From Grifola frondosa (Eukaryota; Basidiomycota; Agaricomycetes; Polyporales; Grifolaceae), in the NCBI GenBank assembly GCA_001683735.1, contig LUGG01000006.1, positions 806,001 to 870,000 of the forward strand: a stretch of DNA of 64,000 nt, given 5' to 3'. A program made the position numbers and the translations under genes. This document shows positions 24,957 to 36,610 of this stretch, in pieces (the first letter of the stretch is position 1; each line of letters starts with the position of its first letter). The notes beneath the pieces are model-generated. The model ran no database searches. It saw only the letters and a program-made list of their open reading frames with translations, and was not told the origin of the DNA.

Positions 24957-25147
24957 CTGGACACGTTCCTGCGGAATATTCTGCACCGCGACCGTGGACT
25001 CGGGTGGGTTTCGACTTCTGCGCTTCGGTGAAACGTGATGCGGGAGCGTGCTCGTTCGGATTCGAGAAGGAGAGATCGATGTGCGACGGGAGGCGAGCGT
25101 GCTGCAGCCTGAGTCTGCTGCAGATCACAGGTGCCCTCCAGCTCCAG

Positions 25148-25198
25148 CTGCCAGCTGCTTCCCGCTGCCAGCTGCTTCCCGCTGCCAGCTGCTTCCCG
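25148..25198. repeat. 17-bp tandem repeat, three perfect units
   Basis: The unit CTGCCAGCTGCTTCCCG occurs three times without a mismatch. Each unit contains the E-box-like CAGCTG. It lies in the gene-poor GC-rich stretch. Confidence 0.8.
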
Positions 25199-27234
25199 TC
25201 ATCCTTTCATCCTGCCTCCTCCGGCGACGCTCGGCCATTCTGCCTCCGTCTCTTCGCCTCCGCCATCACCACCCCATTCCCTCTCCGACGTGCCCCCATC
25301 CCTCTGCCCATACCGTGTCCCCCATCGTGCCTCCAGCACTTGTGGCGCCGTGCGCGATGGGCAGCGAGCACGCACGACAGTCCCACGTCCGTCGCCATGG
25401 TTCTTCCGCGAAGGTGACGAGGCGGGACGCATTAGGGCGCAGTACAAACGCACACACATTTAAAAGAGATAGATGAAACTCCCAGCCCCGGCGAAGGTGA
25501 CGTCGAACGCGCACGCGTATCTGACAGCTCACGTACGTCTGACATGTGGCAATATTCGCGTCTCCGCCCCTTCGCACCCTCCTTCCCAACTCCAGCTCTC
25601 CGTCCCGACCTCCGTGACGCTGGCACACACACACAGAGCGACGCCCACCGCTCACATGGCCCGCACATTGACATCCGTGCGCACGCACGACAGACACAAA
25701 CCATCAAATCCACAAGAACTCCAGAACCCAGAACTCGAGAAGCCCGAACGCAGCGTGGGCACCGAGAGCACGCGCCTTCCCTCCGCCCGTCCTCCGCCAT
25801 CTGGAACAACGACCATCTTCGGCGACGTCCCGTCCCGCCGGCCGTGTGCCGCACCGACATACACCCAGGGTAAACCCCTCACCCTATCCCCTGCCCGTCA
25901 CCGACGACGTCACACAGCACGCACTGAGCCAAGACACCCAAGCCGCTGCATGCCCTTGTCTCGAATATCGTCGAATAAGTACCATCGATATTGCATCGAT
26001 ATTGAGCGTTCGCGAACCGCGCCGGTTCGCCCCGTGCTTCGCGAAGGCAGCTGGCCAGCCACCCAGCCAGCTGCAGCCTGATTTCCAAATTCCAGCCTCC
26101 GTCCACGTACGTCTATTCCAGACGCTCCCTCCGTACGTGCACATGTGTGTCGCCAATCGCAGCTTCCCTTCGCGCGCGCCTGCGTGCATGTTCTCTTCGA
26201 ATTCTTTTTCCCCTCCTTCTCCTTCCACGTACGAATACTTGAATGCGTGAACGTGTCAATAATGCGAGCACTTCTCGAGTTCTGCGCGCGTGTGCGTTCC
26301 CGCGTGCGCGAGAACCGTTCTGCCCGCCCGCTCCGAGCCGGCCACCACCTGAGAAGAAGCAGCTGCTGCTGCTGCACGTAAGAACGACTCCGACGTCGAA
26401 CGGATCCATATCCGAGGCCGAACGCGAATTGCACGTCACGACATCGTCCCGGGTCAGAATCAACACATCGTAGTCGACGCACTTAACTCCGTCACTCCAA
26501 TTCATTGCAAGCTTCTCCCGCTGCACCCGCGCCGCACATCCCCAAGCTCGAAGTAAGTCGACGTCAAGTTCCAACGTTCAGCGTGCGTTCGCGAAACATG
26601 AAACAACAACAAAAACGACATTGGATATGTACACTAAGCGACTATACGTGCGTGCCGCCGCGCACACGCAAATTGACTACGAACTACTACATATACACGC
26701 ACCGCGAAAACGAGCAGCAGCAGCAGGTGGGAGCTATGTATAGGCGAGGGGCAAGCGGGCGGGAGGCGGGGGGCGACTAGAGGTATCAGCTACCATACAC
26801 GTTCGTACACAATAAACCGGCTATACACTGTCCGGCGCCGCGCCCGGCTTACGCGCGCGGCGCGGGTGAGCTGGCAGGAAGGGGGAGCGAAAGTAAGTAA
26901 CTAGTATCAAATAACAAACAATCAGGTGCTGCGCGAAAGCGAAGGCGCGCGAGCTTAAGGGAGGGGTCGCAAGGAAGGGAGGGAAGGGAAGGGCGGCGCG
27001 CAGGCTATGGCCTGCATTATGTACAGCGCGGCGCCGGCGCGTGTAGGGGTACAGGGCGCGGGCGAAGTCGAAGGCGATAATATGAAGCGGAATAAGTAAC
27101 GTAGAGCGCGGGCGGCGGCGATAGCATATGTGATATGTACGATATTGTTCACGGGCGCGGGCGCGACGGCGACGGCGTGTGTGGTCCGCGGAAGGGCATC
27201 CAACGCCCTCTTCGGGACCGGTCCAATTCTCCTC

Positions 27235-29146
27235 TCATCTCTCTCTCTCTCTCCACTCATAGCTGCTCGGGCGCGCACCCTGCCCATGCTGGCCCTGCCC
27301 CATCATGCGCTCCATACGGCGTTCCATCTCCTGCGCCGCGTCGGGCTCGTACCCAGGGAGCGGCGTCAGCAACGTGCTGTCCGGCGGGAGCCTATTCGTG
27401 CCCAGACTCACATGCGCGACGAGCTCCGGTGCGCCATCCTGCGGAGAGAACGCGCCCAGCGGCGGCAGCGTCACCCCGCCCGCACCGCTATAAAACGGCT
27501 GCAACGGCCTCGTCATGCCCATCGACCGCACCTCGCCCTGCTGCTGCCACGCGCCCTCTCACCCCCTCCATTCCCCGCGCGATAGAACTGCTGTGCCATC
27601 TCCTGCAGGCCCTCCTCGGGGTGCGCCTGCTGGTGCTGGTGCTGTTGCGGCGGCGGGCTGCGGGGGGTAGCGGAACTGCGGGATATCCTCCGCGGGCTCT
27701 GGAGGTGGTACCGCGCATCGAGCGCCATCCCCGGGCCCTGCAACGCGTACCCGGCGGGCTCGGCTCGCAAAGTGCTGCTGATGCTGATGCTGGGGGTGCG
27801 CGTGCTGCTGCTGATGCGCGTAGAGGTGCTGGTACGCGTGCGGGTCCGGGTACGGCTGGCGACGCTGAGGCGGCGGCGCGGGCGAGGGCGGTGGTCGAGC
27901 TCGTGCGCGTGCGGCAGGTGGTGGTGGTGGTGCATCGCCGCGAGCGCGTGCGCCTCGCGCTCGCGCTCACGCTCCGCCTCGTCTGCCTCCTTTTTCGCCT
28001 GGCGCCACTGCTTCCGCAGCTCTTTGAACTCTACCCATAGAACGCATCAGCACGGGCTCCGCAGAAGAAGCGGGGGGAAGGGGGACGTACCGCCAGGGCT
28101 GCGCTTCGCGCCGTGCCGCTGCATCTGGACGTGCGCATTCAGGTGGTTCAGCGTCCCGTACGCCTTCGTGCAATTCGGCCAGCTGCGTCGCACAAACACA
28201 ACACCCCGAGTCAGCGACCCGTTCACACGACGTCGCGCATATTACGAGAAGGGGAGGAGACGCACCTGCACTGATACAGCCGCTCGATCTCGTCATACCT
28301 GCGCGGCCGCTTCTTCACCGCGTTGCCCGGGAGCGACACGAACGAGTACGTCTTGCTGCTGTTCGTCCTGCCCGCGCCCGCGGGCGTGCGCGCACCCTTG
28401 GGCGGCGCCTGCGCGGGATGGTCGGCGGGGACGGCATGCCCGTCGCTGACATGTCCGATCCGCTGGCGGCGCTCGCCGCGTAGAGCGGGGAGGCGAGCGC
28501 GGCTTCGTGGTCGAACTCGGCGTGCTTGAGCCTGGGGTCCAGCCTGCGTTGGGCTGAGCGTACGCGTCAGAGAAGCCGGCGGAGCCGATGGAGGCTCCGC
28601 TGCCCGCGCGGTGGTGTCCCTGGTAGGAGTACGAGGAAGTCGGACGCGGGGAGAGCGGAGACGGGTGGACGGTGGACGCGGAGGACGCAGAGGAGCTGAA
28701 GGCGAAGGGGTCGTGCTGGGGTGGGGGAAGCGCGTAGGAGGGGCGGCCTCCGCCGAGGACGGGCTCGGACATGCGGCGGTCGAGGGTCTGCGTCGGGTAG
28801 GCATAGCGCTGCTCCTGGTCAGGCGGGGGGAAGCGGCCGGGAAGATGTTCTGGGAGTGCGGCGCGCTCATGGGCTGGGGGAAGGAGAAGGGAGCGGAGCG
28901 GGATTGCTGGGCTGGGAAGTTTGGGTCGGACGGGGAGGAGAGGGGAGAGGCGGAGTAGGGGCCGGGATCTGCATCCTGGTTTGGGATGAGGTTGTCTGTG
29001 AGGATGGAGGGCGGGGAACGACGCGACTGGGAGGGATGGATGTGGTAGGGGTCGGGATTTGGGGTGTGATTAGCGTTAGTATTGTTGTTAGACTGAGGAT
29101 ATAAGTCAGTGAGATTGGAGGTTGGGTGTACAGGGTGTTGGTACAT
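27235..29146 (-). CDS. Con7-like C2H2 zinc-finger transcription factor
   Basis: Con7-type proteins are fungal transcription factors needed for morphogenesis. The start at 29146 (MYQHPVHPTSNLTDLYP) opens a long N-terminus rich in S, P and Q. The core reads TYSFVSLPGNAVKKRPRR, then YDEIERLYQC, an intron (about 28182-28266), then WPNCTKAYGTLNHLNAHV and QMQRHGAKRSPG. That is a C-x4-C-x12-H-x5-H finger with the family's AYGTLNHLNAHV signature. After an intron at about 28037-28092 comes EFKELRKQWRQAKKEADEAE, a basic/acidic helix, then polyHis and low-complexity sequence, ending SYEWRERER-stop at 27235. The frame shifts at the six-base G-run 28825-28830 (one missing base restores it), and again near 28535 and 27520-27560; these are probable homopolymer errors. 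The identification rests on the zinc-finger block. Confidence 0.8.
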
Positions 29147-29450
29147 TGCGTCGGGGCTGGGGGTAGAGTGGTTGTCACGACGGGGGCATAATTGTTAGCT
29201 GGAGGGTACGGACGAAGGGGAGTCGGGAGATGCTCTGGAGAGCTGGAGGGCTGGTGGTGGACAAGGGAGGTGGTGGGTGTCCACGGTGCTCGAGATGGAG
29301 TTGACGAGATCAATGTTGGCGTTTCTTGGGCGGGATTGTGGGGCAAAGGATAAGTGATAGTCAGGATGGTAGTCGGGATAGGAGAGGTCGGGACGGGGAG
29401 GTGGTGGGCGGGATTGAGGAGCATGGACGGAGAGACGAGGAAGAGGAAGA

Positions 29451-29470
29451 GAGGGAGGAGGAGGAGGAGG
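29451..29470. repeat. GGA-rich purine tract upstream of the Con7-like gene
   Basis: A run of about six GGA/GAG units, about 310 bases before the start codon of the Con7-like gene. On the coding strand it is a CCT tract, as seen in many fungal promoters and 5' UTRs. Confidence 0.5.
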
Positions 29471-29650
29471 TTATAGAGAGAACATAGTCAAAAGAAAAAA
29501 GAAATGGTCGCGCGTCGAAAGTCAGCGCGCTCGGATAAGCAGAGGAGATTTGCAGAGGGTGGGCGGCTTGTTGCGGCTCGGCTGGGGTCAGCAGGGCTCA
29601 AGGGGCTCGGCTGCGTTCAGCTGGAGAGCGAGCAGCAGCGCAGTGACGAT

Positions 29651-29695
29651 TCTGCGCTCAGCTGGTCTGCGCTCAGCCAGTCTGCGCTCAGCTGG
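29651..29695. repeat. 15-bp tandem repeat, three units
   Basis: The unit TCTGCGCTCAGCTGG occurs three times; the middle unit ends CCAG instead of CTGG. It lies 0.5 kb upstream of the Con7-like gene. Confidence 0.75.
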
Positions 29696-32600
29696 TCTCT
29701 GCTGCTCTCACCTGTCTGCACGCTCCCCTCAGGTCCCATCGGGCGGATCTCTAATTCCTCTCTTCCATCAATTCAGTCCAGCTTCAATCTCCGAACTCCA
29801 GATTCCCACTTCGATCCCTTCTTCCAGAACACTTCCATCGAACACCTCCACCTTCGATTCCCACGCCTCACATTTTCTTTTAATTTGTCCCGTTTCAATT
29901 CTCAGGCGCACCGGCTGATTGGCCCGCGGGGCTGCAGCCGCGATTTGCTCAGAGCACTCTCAGAGCTGCAATAGCAGGGTGCAGGGGTGCAGCAAGCTCC
30001 TGCCCTTTCCGGCTGCAGAGTTTGCCCGCTCCGGCAACTGCACGCCTCGATACGAGTGCAATTACACCATTTATGGGCGCGTTTTCGGCGTCACCGTTAC
30101 CCGCCTGCACGTGCACACCGCGCAAACAATGCGCAAACAGTGATCGTCCGTCCCAAACGGACGATAACGCAACGTGTCCCAGCGTGTCCCGCCCCGCCCC
30201 CGACGCTCTCTCCGTCGTCCCTCCGCGTCTCCTCCCAACGCTCGTCTTCCTCTCCGCTGCGCGCGCTATGTCCGCATCATCCGCGGTCACGGGATGTCCT
30301 CTTCGCGCAGCGTGTGAGGTGTGACAGAGTTCTGAGGTGTTCCCGAGACGAGTGAGTTCCCTGGGAGACCCTTCGTGGAGACCCTTCCATTGGCGCCGCT
30401 GTCAGGGTGTGCCATCGCAGCCGGTCTACGTCCCTCCACTCGCCTGCCGCAGACGACGCCGCCATCACTGATTCATGCTCCCTATCTTGGCACCTCCAAA
30501 GTCACCCGCAAACGCACCCGCCCTGCAATGGCACTCTTCTCTTCGGCCCCGCCTGCCGTGCTATACTCACCTCCTTCGATGCGACTCCTTCTCGCCCCGC
30601 CTTCTCTCCGTAGATCCTCTCCGCGACACCTTCTCGCCCGCGCCCACCCACAACTGACCCTTGCGATATCTTTACGTCCACGCGTACGAGCCCCATCTGT
30701 CATTACATCACCCAAACATTTCGATATGCGCACCCTTCTCCATCAAACCCGGACTCGCCTCGCCCTCGCGTGCTCGTCACGCGCACCACCCGCAAACACA
30801 TGTTGCACTCGCACTCCAACCCCCATTCTCCCTCTTCTCCCGCAGCCTCCTTCGACTTCGACGTCGCCTTCGCCTCCTCCCGACGCATCCCTTCTCCGCG
30901 CGTCGCAGCTCCCACACACACGGACGTCCGCACCTGCATCCGTATTCGCTCAGCTTCGGTCCCGTGTCCCGCGCTTCCAGAAGCGTCCCCCAGGCGACCG
31001 TGGCAACCCCCTCCCATGACGTCCTTCCCACCCCTCGATCCCGCCATCACACGCCGCCTGCTCGCTGATGCGGCGCGCGCCTCCTTGCCCGCCCCCGAAC
31101 GTGCTATGTATATCCGCAGCGGGCGCCCCCGCTTGTACGTACGTGTGCTGTACATGCATATCAATTATATTTGTAGTGCGGATCTGCATTCTGCATAGAT
31201 AGATGGACGGACGGACGCCACTACACCTGCCAGTCCGCACGAGGCAGCGCGCTTGGCGTCCCGTGCCTAGCCATAGCAATTAAATCCAATTAATCCATCC
31301 GTCCATCGATTCATTCATTCATTTCATTCATCGCAGGCTCTCAGGCCTTGCCGATTTGTGACGCACCCTCGCCCTGTCGTGTCGTGTTGCGAGATCCACC
31401 ATCAGTGATGAATCCCAAGCACTCGCGGATATCCGAAGCGCGTCCGTCTCCGCGCCTCCAGGTAATGCGTGCTCTTGCGCACCGTCAGCTGAGCCCGTCG
31501 ACGGGCGGAGGGGCCGGGGCAGCCACCCCTTTGCCCTTTGCTAAAAATCACGCGTGCAGTGCCATTGAGTATTTTCGAAATACGTGCGCGAGTTGTCGAA
31601 ATACGTGCGTGCGGGCGACGGGTCCGAGGGACGACGCACGAGGACACCGCCGCCAGCGCAGAGGCGCAGGCTGCACGGGCACCGCAGCACGTGTCGCCGA
31701 AACGCGCGCGGTGCCTCCCTCGTGCGGCGTGTCTCTGCGCCCCACCGTTGCCTGCGTGCGGCGGTCAACTTCTGACTGGCGGGCAGCGGCGGTGGGTAGC
31801 CTCGTGTGCGGGACGCAGGGAGTCGAGTCACCTTAGTTATCGCGCATGCGGGCCCGCGATCCCCGCCGCGCAGCGTCGTCGATCTGTCACGCGCGCGAGG
31901 CAGGCACCCGCACCCGCCAGCGATCGGGCCCGTCGCCACGCCGCCAAACTCGGAGCGCGCACGCACGCACAGGGAGGGACGGGCAGAGGCAGCCGTAGCG
32001 GGTAGCAAACAAACAACTTGGATGCAGTATGAGCGGATGGACGTGCGGAGGGCTGCGTGCTGGAGCAGGAGCAGGAGAATGCTGGGCACGCACGGTCGAG
32101 GGGAGGGGCGTGAGGTGCGTGCGGTGATGTCAGGTTTCACTGGGACCCGTGCTGTGCATCGTGGCCGTGGCCGTGGCGAGTTCGAAGGGGTTCAGTTCGG
32201 GCTGTTGCAGAAACGGGTCTGGGGTGCGTACCGCGATAACAGCCTCGAGACGGACTGGCAACGAGGGGTGAGGGGGCACCAGAAACAGGGCGCCGCCGAA
32301 AACGAAAAACAGCTGCAATCGAATTCGTCATCCGTGAGTCGTTCCGTGCAACACGGATTTGTGCTGTCCAAGGACACCCGCGCAACGCAATCTGAAATTC
32401 ACTTATTTTACTTACACCCCAGACCCGGCGGGCTGGCGCGGTGTGGATCTGTGCGAGGGCTGGGGCTCCCGACGCACACTCCGTGTTGCACGGATGCCGG
32501 GGCGGGATGCAGAGCGGTGCTCGCGCACGCGCACGGGGATGCGCTGCCGCCACTAGTGTGGATCGTCTCTGGCCATCCCCGCACGCACGCACGAACTGGT

Positions 32601-35600
32601 ACGATAATATCCAAGATGGGATTGCTGCATATGTCGCGATGATGGCGCGCGTTGCCACACCGCTCACCCCATCCCACTCACTGCACGGTGCAAGAGCGCG
32701 CGGGCGGGCCACTATTCGCAAAGTGCGAAGAGCCCGGCTGGAACGGCATTGTGCTCGCGCATGCATGCACGTACAGTCTCGTCTGTGCGGAGATCGTCTT
32801 CGGGCGATCCGTACGTGGCATTGCACTAGCCCGAGGCTAGTCCATGTGGGGAAAGAAGGTCGGGCTTCCCAGCCTTCCCAACACCTTTCTAGATCGCGCT
32901 CCTCTGTTAAATAGAGCGCGAATCGGCAGGACGAAGCCTCCTTCGATGCTGCACATGCTCGCAGGCTTCCCTGCGACACAAAGCGCGCCGTCCTGACGTC
33001 TGGGGCGACAGCCGAACTGTGCTGGTCTGGGGGCAGCACGGCCTCCGGCGTCCGCAGCTCCAGCCACCCCGCGACGTGCATGAAAAAAGTATGAGCCCGG
33101 CACAAACACCCACGCACGCCCGGCGCACACGGTGCCGAGCCATCTGGAACCCACACGGCGTCCGGCGCCGATCTTCCATTTCCATTTCCCGTGCGCGGTG
33201 TGCGTTGGCGACTCACCTGAGGGCTTCTGCGGGCTCGTCCGTTGCCACGGTGGATGCCCCGTCTTGGGTCAATACAACGCGTCTGTGTTCTTGGATGCTA
33301 GACATAGCACGCGGGTCTGTAGGACGGAGGAGATTGTTGCCTCGCGGCGGGAGCATCTCGTCTCTCCGCAGACCTGATGGTCGCGGGGTGAGCGTAGGAC
33401 GACCTTGTGTGCTTGAAATAACTCACAGCGGAATCGGCGTATATTGCAGCTCTCAAACCGGAGCTGGCACGCCGAGTGTGGAGTCAGCATGATAAGGCTG
33501 ACTGACTTTCGTTTTCAGCGCTGGCGCGACGGGGATCAGCTGCGTTCGCACGATGCGCGTGGCAATCATCGGCATGGAGATTTATGTGATTTTCTCTATC
33601 ATAAAACAAACATAAGTGTTTGTTATCTCGAACGGGCCGGATCATGGTGCACGAGTCGCACGCAAAGTCCGAGTTTGTAGGACTTACCAAGGTTGTGTGT
33701 TTGCGGAGGCTCGGCTCCACTGGTCCATCAGCCAACCACTCGATCATTTCCTTTTATGGAACCCTGCGTTGGCCTACTTAACATTTTTGAGGTCAAAGGA
33801 TGACAAGTTATACGTACTGGATGTCCTGGCATGGAAGGTGCTATGCGTCATGAATTTATAAGTAAGGAATCAATTATTCGTTGCTCAAACGAATCTTCTG
33901 GAGACGGGCATGGTCCTCTTGCAATTCCTGAGCACTCATTTTGAGCTACAGTCAAAAATAAGTGATTCCGTAAAGATCGTGTATCGAATGGTATCGACGC
34001 ACTAGCCTCGATTAGATAGAGCCACGATTTCCGTACGAAAGCGGTCAAGAGCGAATGGCCATGGGTAAGTCAATCAGCACCGAAGTTTCTCCTGATACAA
34101 CAGAGGGATCTCACACCGTGATATTCGGAGCTCTGTGCATCTCGATCATGTAGAAGCTCGATTGCGCTACTACGGAGCCATTATGCATGACCTCCAGTGC
34201 ATCATCATTTTCGCGAAAAGATGCGGCGGAAACACGGGTGGCATGTTTGGATGACATTTCTGAAACCAGGCCTAGGCATCCGGGAGCTCAGTTGAGTTGC
34301 CTATCTTTGTCTTTGCTACGGGTCGCCAAACGCCATCAGCCGTGATAAATGCACTTTCCGAAAAAGATGGTGCACGGAAGCTTCTGTGTGGGGGACAACA
34401 AGGCAATACGGACCTACAACGCTCATAATGCGGCGCGGCATGAAGCCTGGAAGCCAATTATGCCAAAGCGTGAGTAGTGCGCACTGAGAGCTGTTCTTTA
34501 ATCATATCAGCTGATGCGCGGCCGCCAATCATACCCACGAATGCTAGAAGAACTCACTATGCTGTGCAAAATGCTTCAGAATGTGCGGGATCAATGCGGC
34601 CGTGGCATATAGCGCTGGAGAAGTCGCTTCGCGAGAATGTTGGGCTGTAACGTGAGAAGGTCGACCGTGCATTGGCGCAACAAATCATTCGGAACGCACT
34701 TCGAAGCGGATAGACTACAGTGAGGCGCATTGTCAGTCACACGTTGCTGTAGCGCTTTTCCACGGACGACACATGACGTTCGACACGATCCGCATATCAT
34801 TTTTTTCAAGTTCCTATAATGGTTAGAAATTAGAAGATTTCGACCTGAACAAAAGACTCACTGTCAATATGCATCACAGGAGATGTGATTAACACCCTAA
34901 TTTCGCAGATTCTGACGGCCAAAGGAACGCGCGATCAATGTGGATACGCCACATTAGATTTTGATGGGCAAGAAATGGAGAGACCACATCCTTCCAAAGG
35001 AAGTGTCAGACTCGACTCGCCGAGTTTATGATGCAGCCAGTTGTCAAAGCGACGGCGGACAAGCAAGCAAACCGTCAAATGAGCGTTCATGCCCCAAAGT
35101 TAAGGTGGAGCATGATGGCTTGGAAATGACTACTAATAGTATTCCTGCCATCGACAAAGCCTGCGGCGCGTTACGTTCGGATTGCACGGCTGCCATTCAC
35201 TGTCTGTTGATGAGTTACCGCAGAACGACCCTGTCCGTGAAACATGGACCAAAACCGAGTCCGGAGTCTATCTGTGCATCCCGCACCGGATCTCACCGAA
35301 CAGATCAAACAACACGTTATGCAAACCCGACCAGTGGAAAAAGCAAAGACTGGGCAATTAGAGTCTGGGTGATTTCCGGTAGTCTCGGAGTGCCAGGACA
35401 ACGTGATATCGAGACAGGGGTGGGGCGAACATCCTTGGCCCCAGGTACAGCCTCGGCACTTGACCCCAACCTGACTTCGAGCGGGAACATCGAGACAACA
35501 ATCATGAAGACACATGATCCTCGACTGTGACGGGCGCCATGTCGCCGGAGAGTTGGCGTACCTGAAGACAGGAGGAGCTGAAGGCGTTTGCAGTCTGCAG

Positions 35601-36215
35601 GCACCGGTCGTGTCAACCTGCACATCAGAGAATTTGGTGGACCTGGGCACGGGGAACGGTCCCGAGATACGAAACAAGAGACGTCCAGGGGCAACATGAC
35701 ATTGAACATGAGGAACCCGAATGTCGCAACACAAGACCGTTTCGCTAGACCAAGTTCAATTCGCTCAGTGAGCCCTTCGGACTCTGTACACAGAGGCCAG
35801 TTCAGTTCGCATGGACCTCTTTCCGATTGTTTCTTGATCGACCAGCACAGGATACTCGTATCATACTTGCTACATGCTTGCGCAGCTGACTGAAACATAG
35901 GTCCGACAATTATAGTCCCCGTATTTCTCGGAATGCGATATAAACGTACATGAGTAGTTACCAAGTAAGTGCCTGGGATGCACTGGGCCAGGAATCTTGA
36001 TCCGTCAAGTATATACGCACCGTTGAATATTTGCAAGTTTAATCGACGCGGACCTTGTGAAGACGTGGTTGTAAGCAGAAGACGCATATTCGGCCTGCCG
36101 TGCAGGCAATCTCGAATCAAAACCTCACCAATGCACGGTGATCATCATAATCAGGTCCGTAATATGAGTACAGATATACTTAATAACATCCACTTGATTC
36201 AATGCAACGACCGTC

Positions 36216-36484
36216 GACGCGCAATCAGGCTCCTGCCCATCCGTCGTAGGCCGTTAGAGGTAATTATTAGTAGCGCTTGATATGATTATGTAACCACACT
36301 CAATACGATCACATGACCCTCCCTTCCAACTTTTGACCTCTAACTGTCGTAGAGAGTTAGAGGTCAAAAGTTGGAAGGGAGGGTCATGTGATCGTATTGA
36401 GTGTGGTTACATAATCATATCAAGCGCTACTAATAATTACCTCTAACGGCCTACGACGGATGGGCAGGAGCCTGACGCGCAATC
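36216..36484. mobile_element. fold-back (MITE-like) element with 11-bp target-site duplication
   Basis: Two perfect inverted arms of 119 bases (36227-36345 and 36355-36473) flank a 9-base spacer, GTCGTAGAG. The 247-base element is bordered by the direct repeat GACGCGCAATC at 36216-36226 and 36474-36484. Direct, not inverted, flanks fit transposon insertion. An 11-base duplication is near the 8-11 range known for Mutator-like elements; that assignment is inference. No coding capacity. Perfect arms point to a young insertion. It lies 126 bases before the RING gene start and could affect its promoter. Confidence 0.8.
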
Positions 36485-36610
36485 CCTTCTAGGCGTGAGA
36501 CACGTGATGTGATATCCTACTGCGCGTGATTCCGTTGCAAGTTCCAACTCGGACAACGACCATATTCCACGGCGTCGTCGACGACTCTGTCCACTTAATC
36601 ACCGTAGATC

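Larger units (their letters stand above)
22226..27234. other. GC-rich gene-poor stretch downstream of the Con7-like gene
   Basis: About 5 kb with no recognisable protein. From about 22800 the sequence is GC-rich with few stops, so overlapping open frames occur on all strands, which is expected by composition. It contains simple repeats (a CG-run near 23090, CAG units, a 17-bp tandem) and purine/pyrimidine-skewed tracts. The part just left of 27235 is presumably the Con7-like 3' UTR. A long non-coding transcript or long UTRs are possible but not shown. Confidence 0.45.
29147..36226. other. long intergenic stretch upstream of the Con7-like gene
   Basis: About 7 kb with no recognised gene. From 29147 to about 33300 it is GC-rich, with many overlapping open frames on both strands (for example 31806-32642 + and 32137-33216 -) that encode biased, unrecognised sequence. 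From about 33400 the composition becomes ordinary. Open frames at 34961-35530 (+) and 35317-36120 (-) overlap in antisense, and neither resembles a known protein. Long upstream regions are common for fungal developmental regulators, so regulatory DNA or a long 5' UTR is plausible. Confidence 0.4.

Noticed and set aside
25148..25198. CRISPR-like array from short repeats
   Set aside because: Units are directly adjacent with no spacers, and the genome is eukaryotic.
27135..28040. 301-residue open frame on the plus strand
   Set aside because: It is antisense to the Con7-like coding exons, is arginine/alanine-rich, and follows from high GC on the opposite strand.
31806..33216. Long overlapping frames of 278 (+) and 359 (-) residues
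   Set aside because: They overlap on opposite strands in GC-rich DNA, show no motif or splice pattern, and encode composition-driven sequence.
35317..36120. 267-residue minus-strand frame upstream of the fold-back element
   Set aside because: A plus-strand frame of similar length (34961-35530) overlaps its 3' part. Neither has recognisable domains. I could not tie it to a retroelement.
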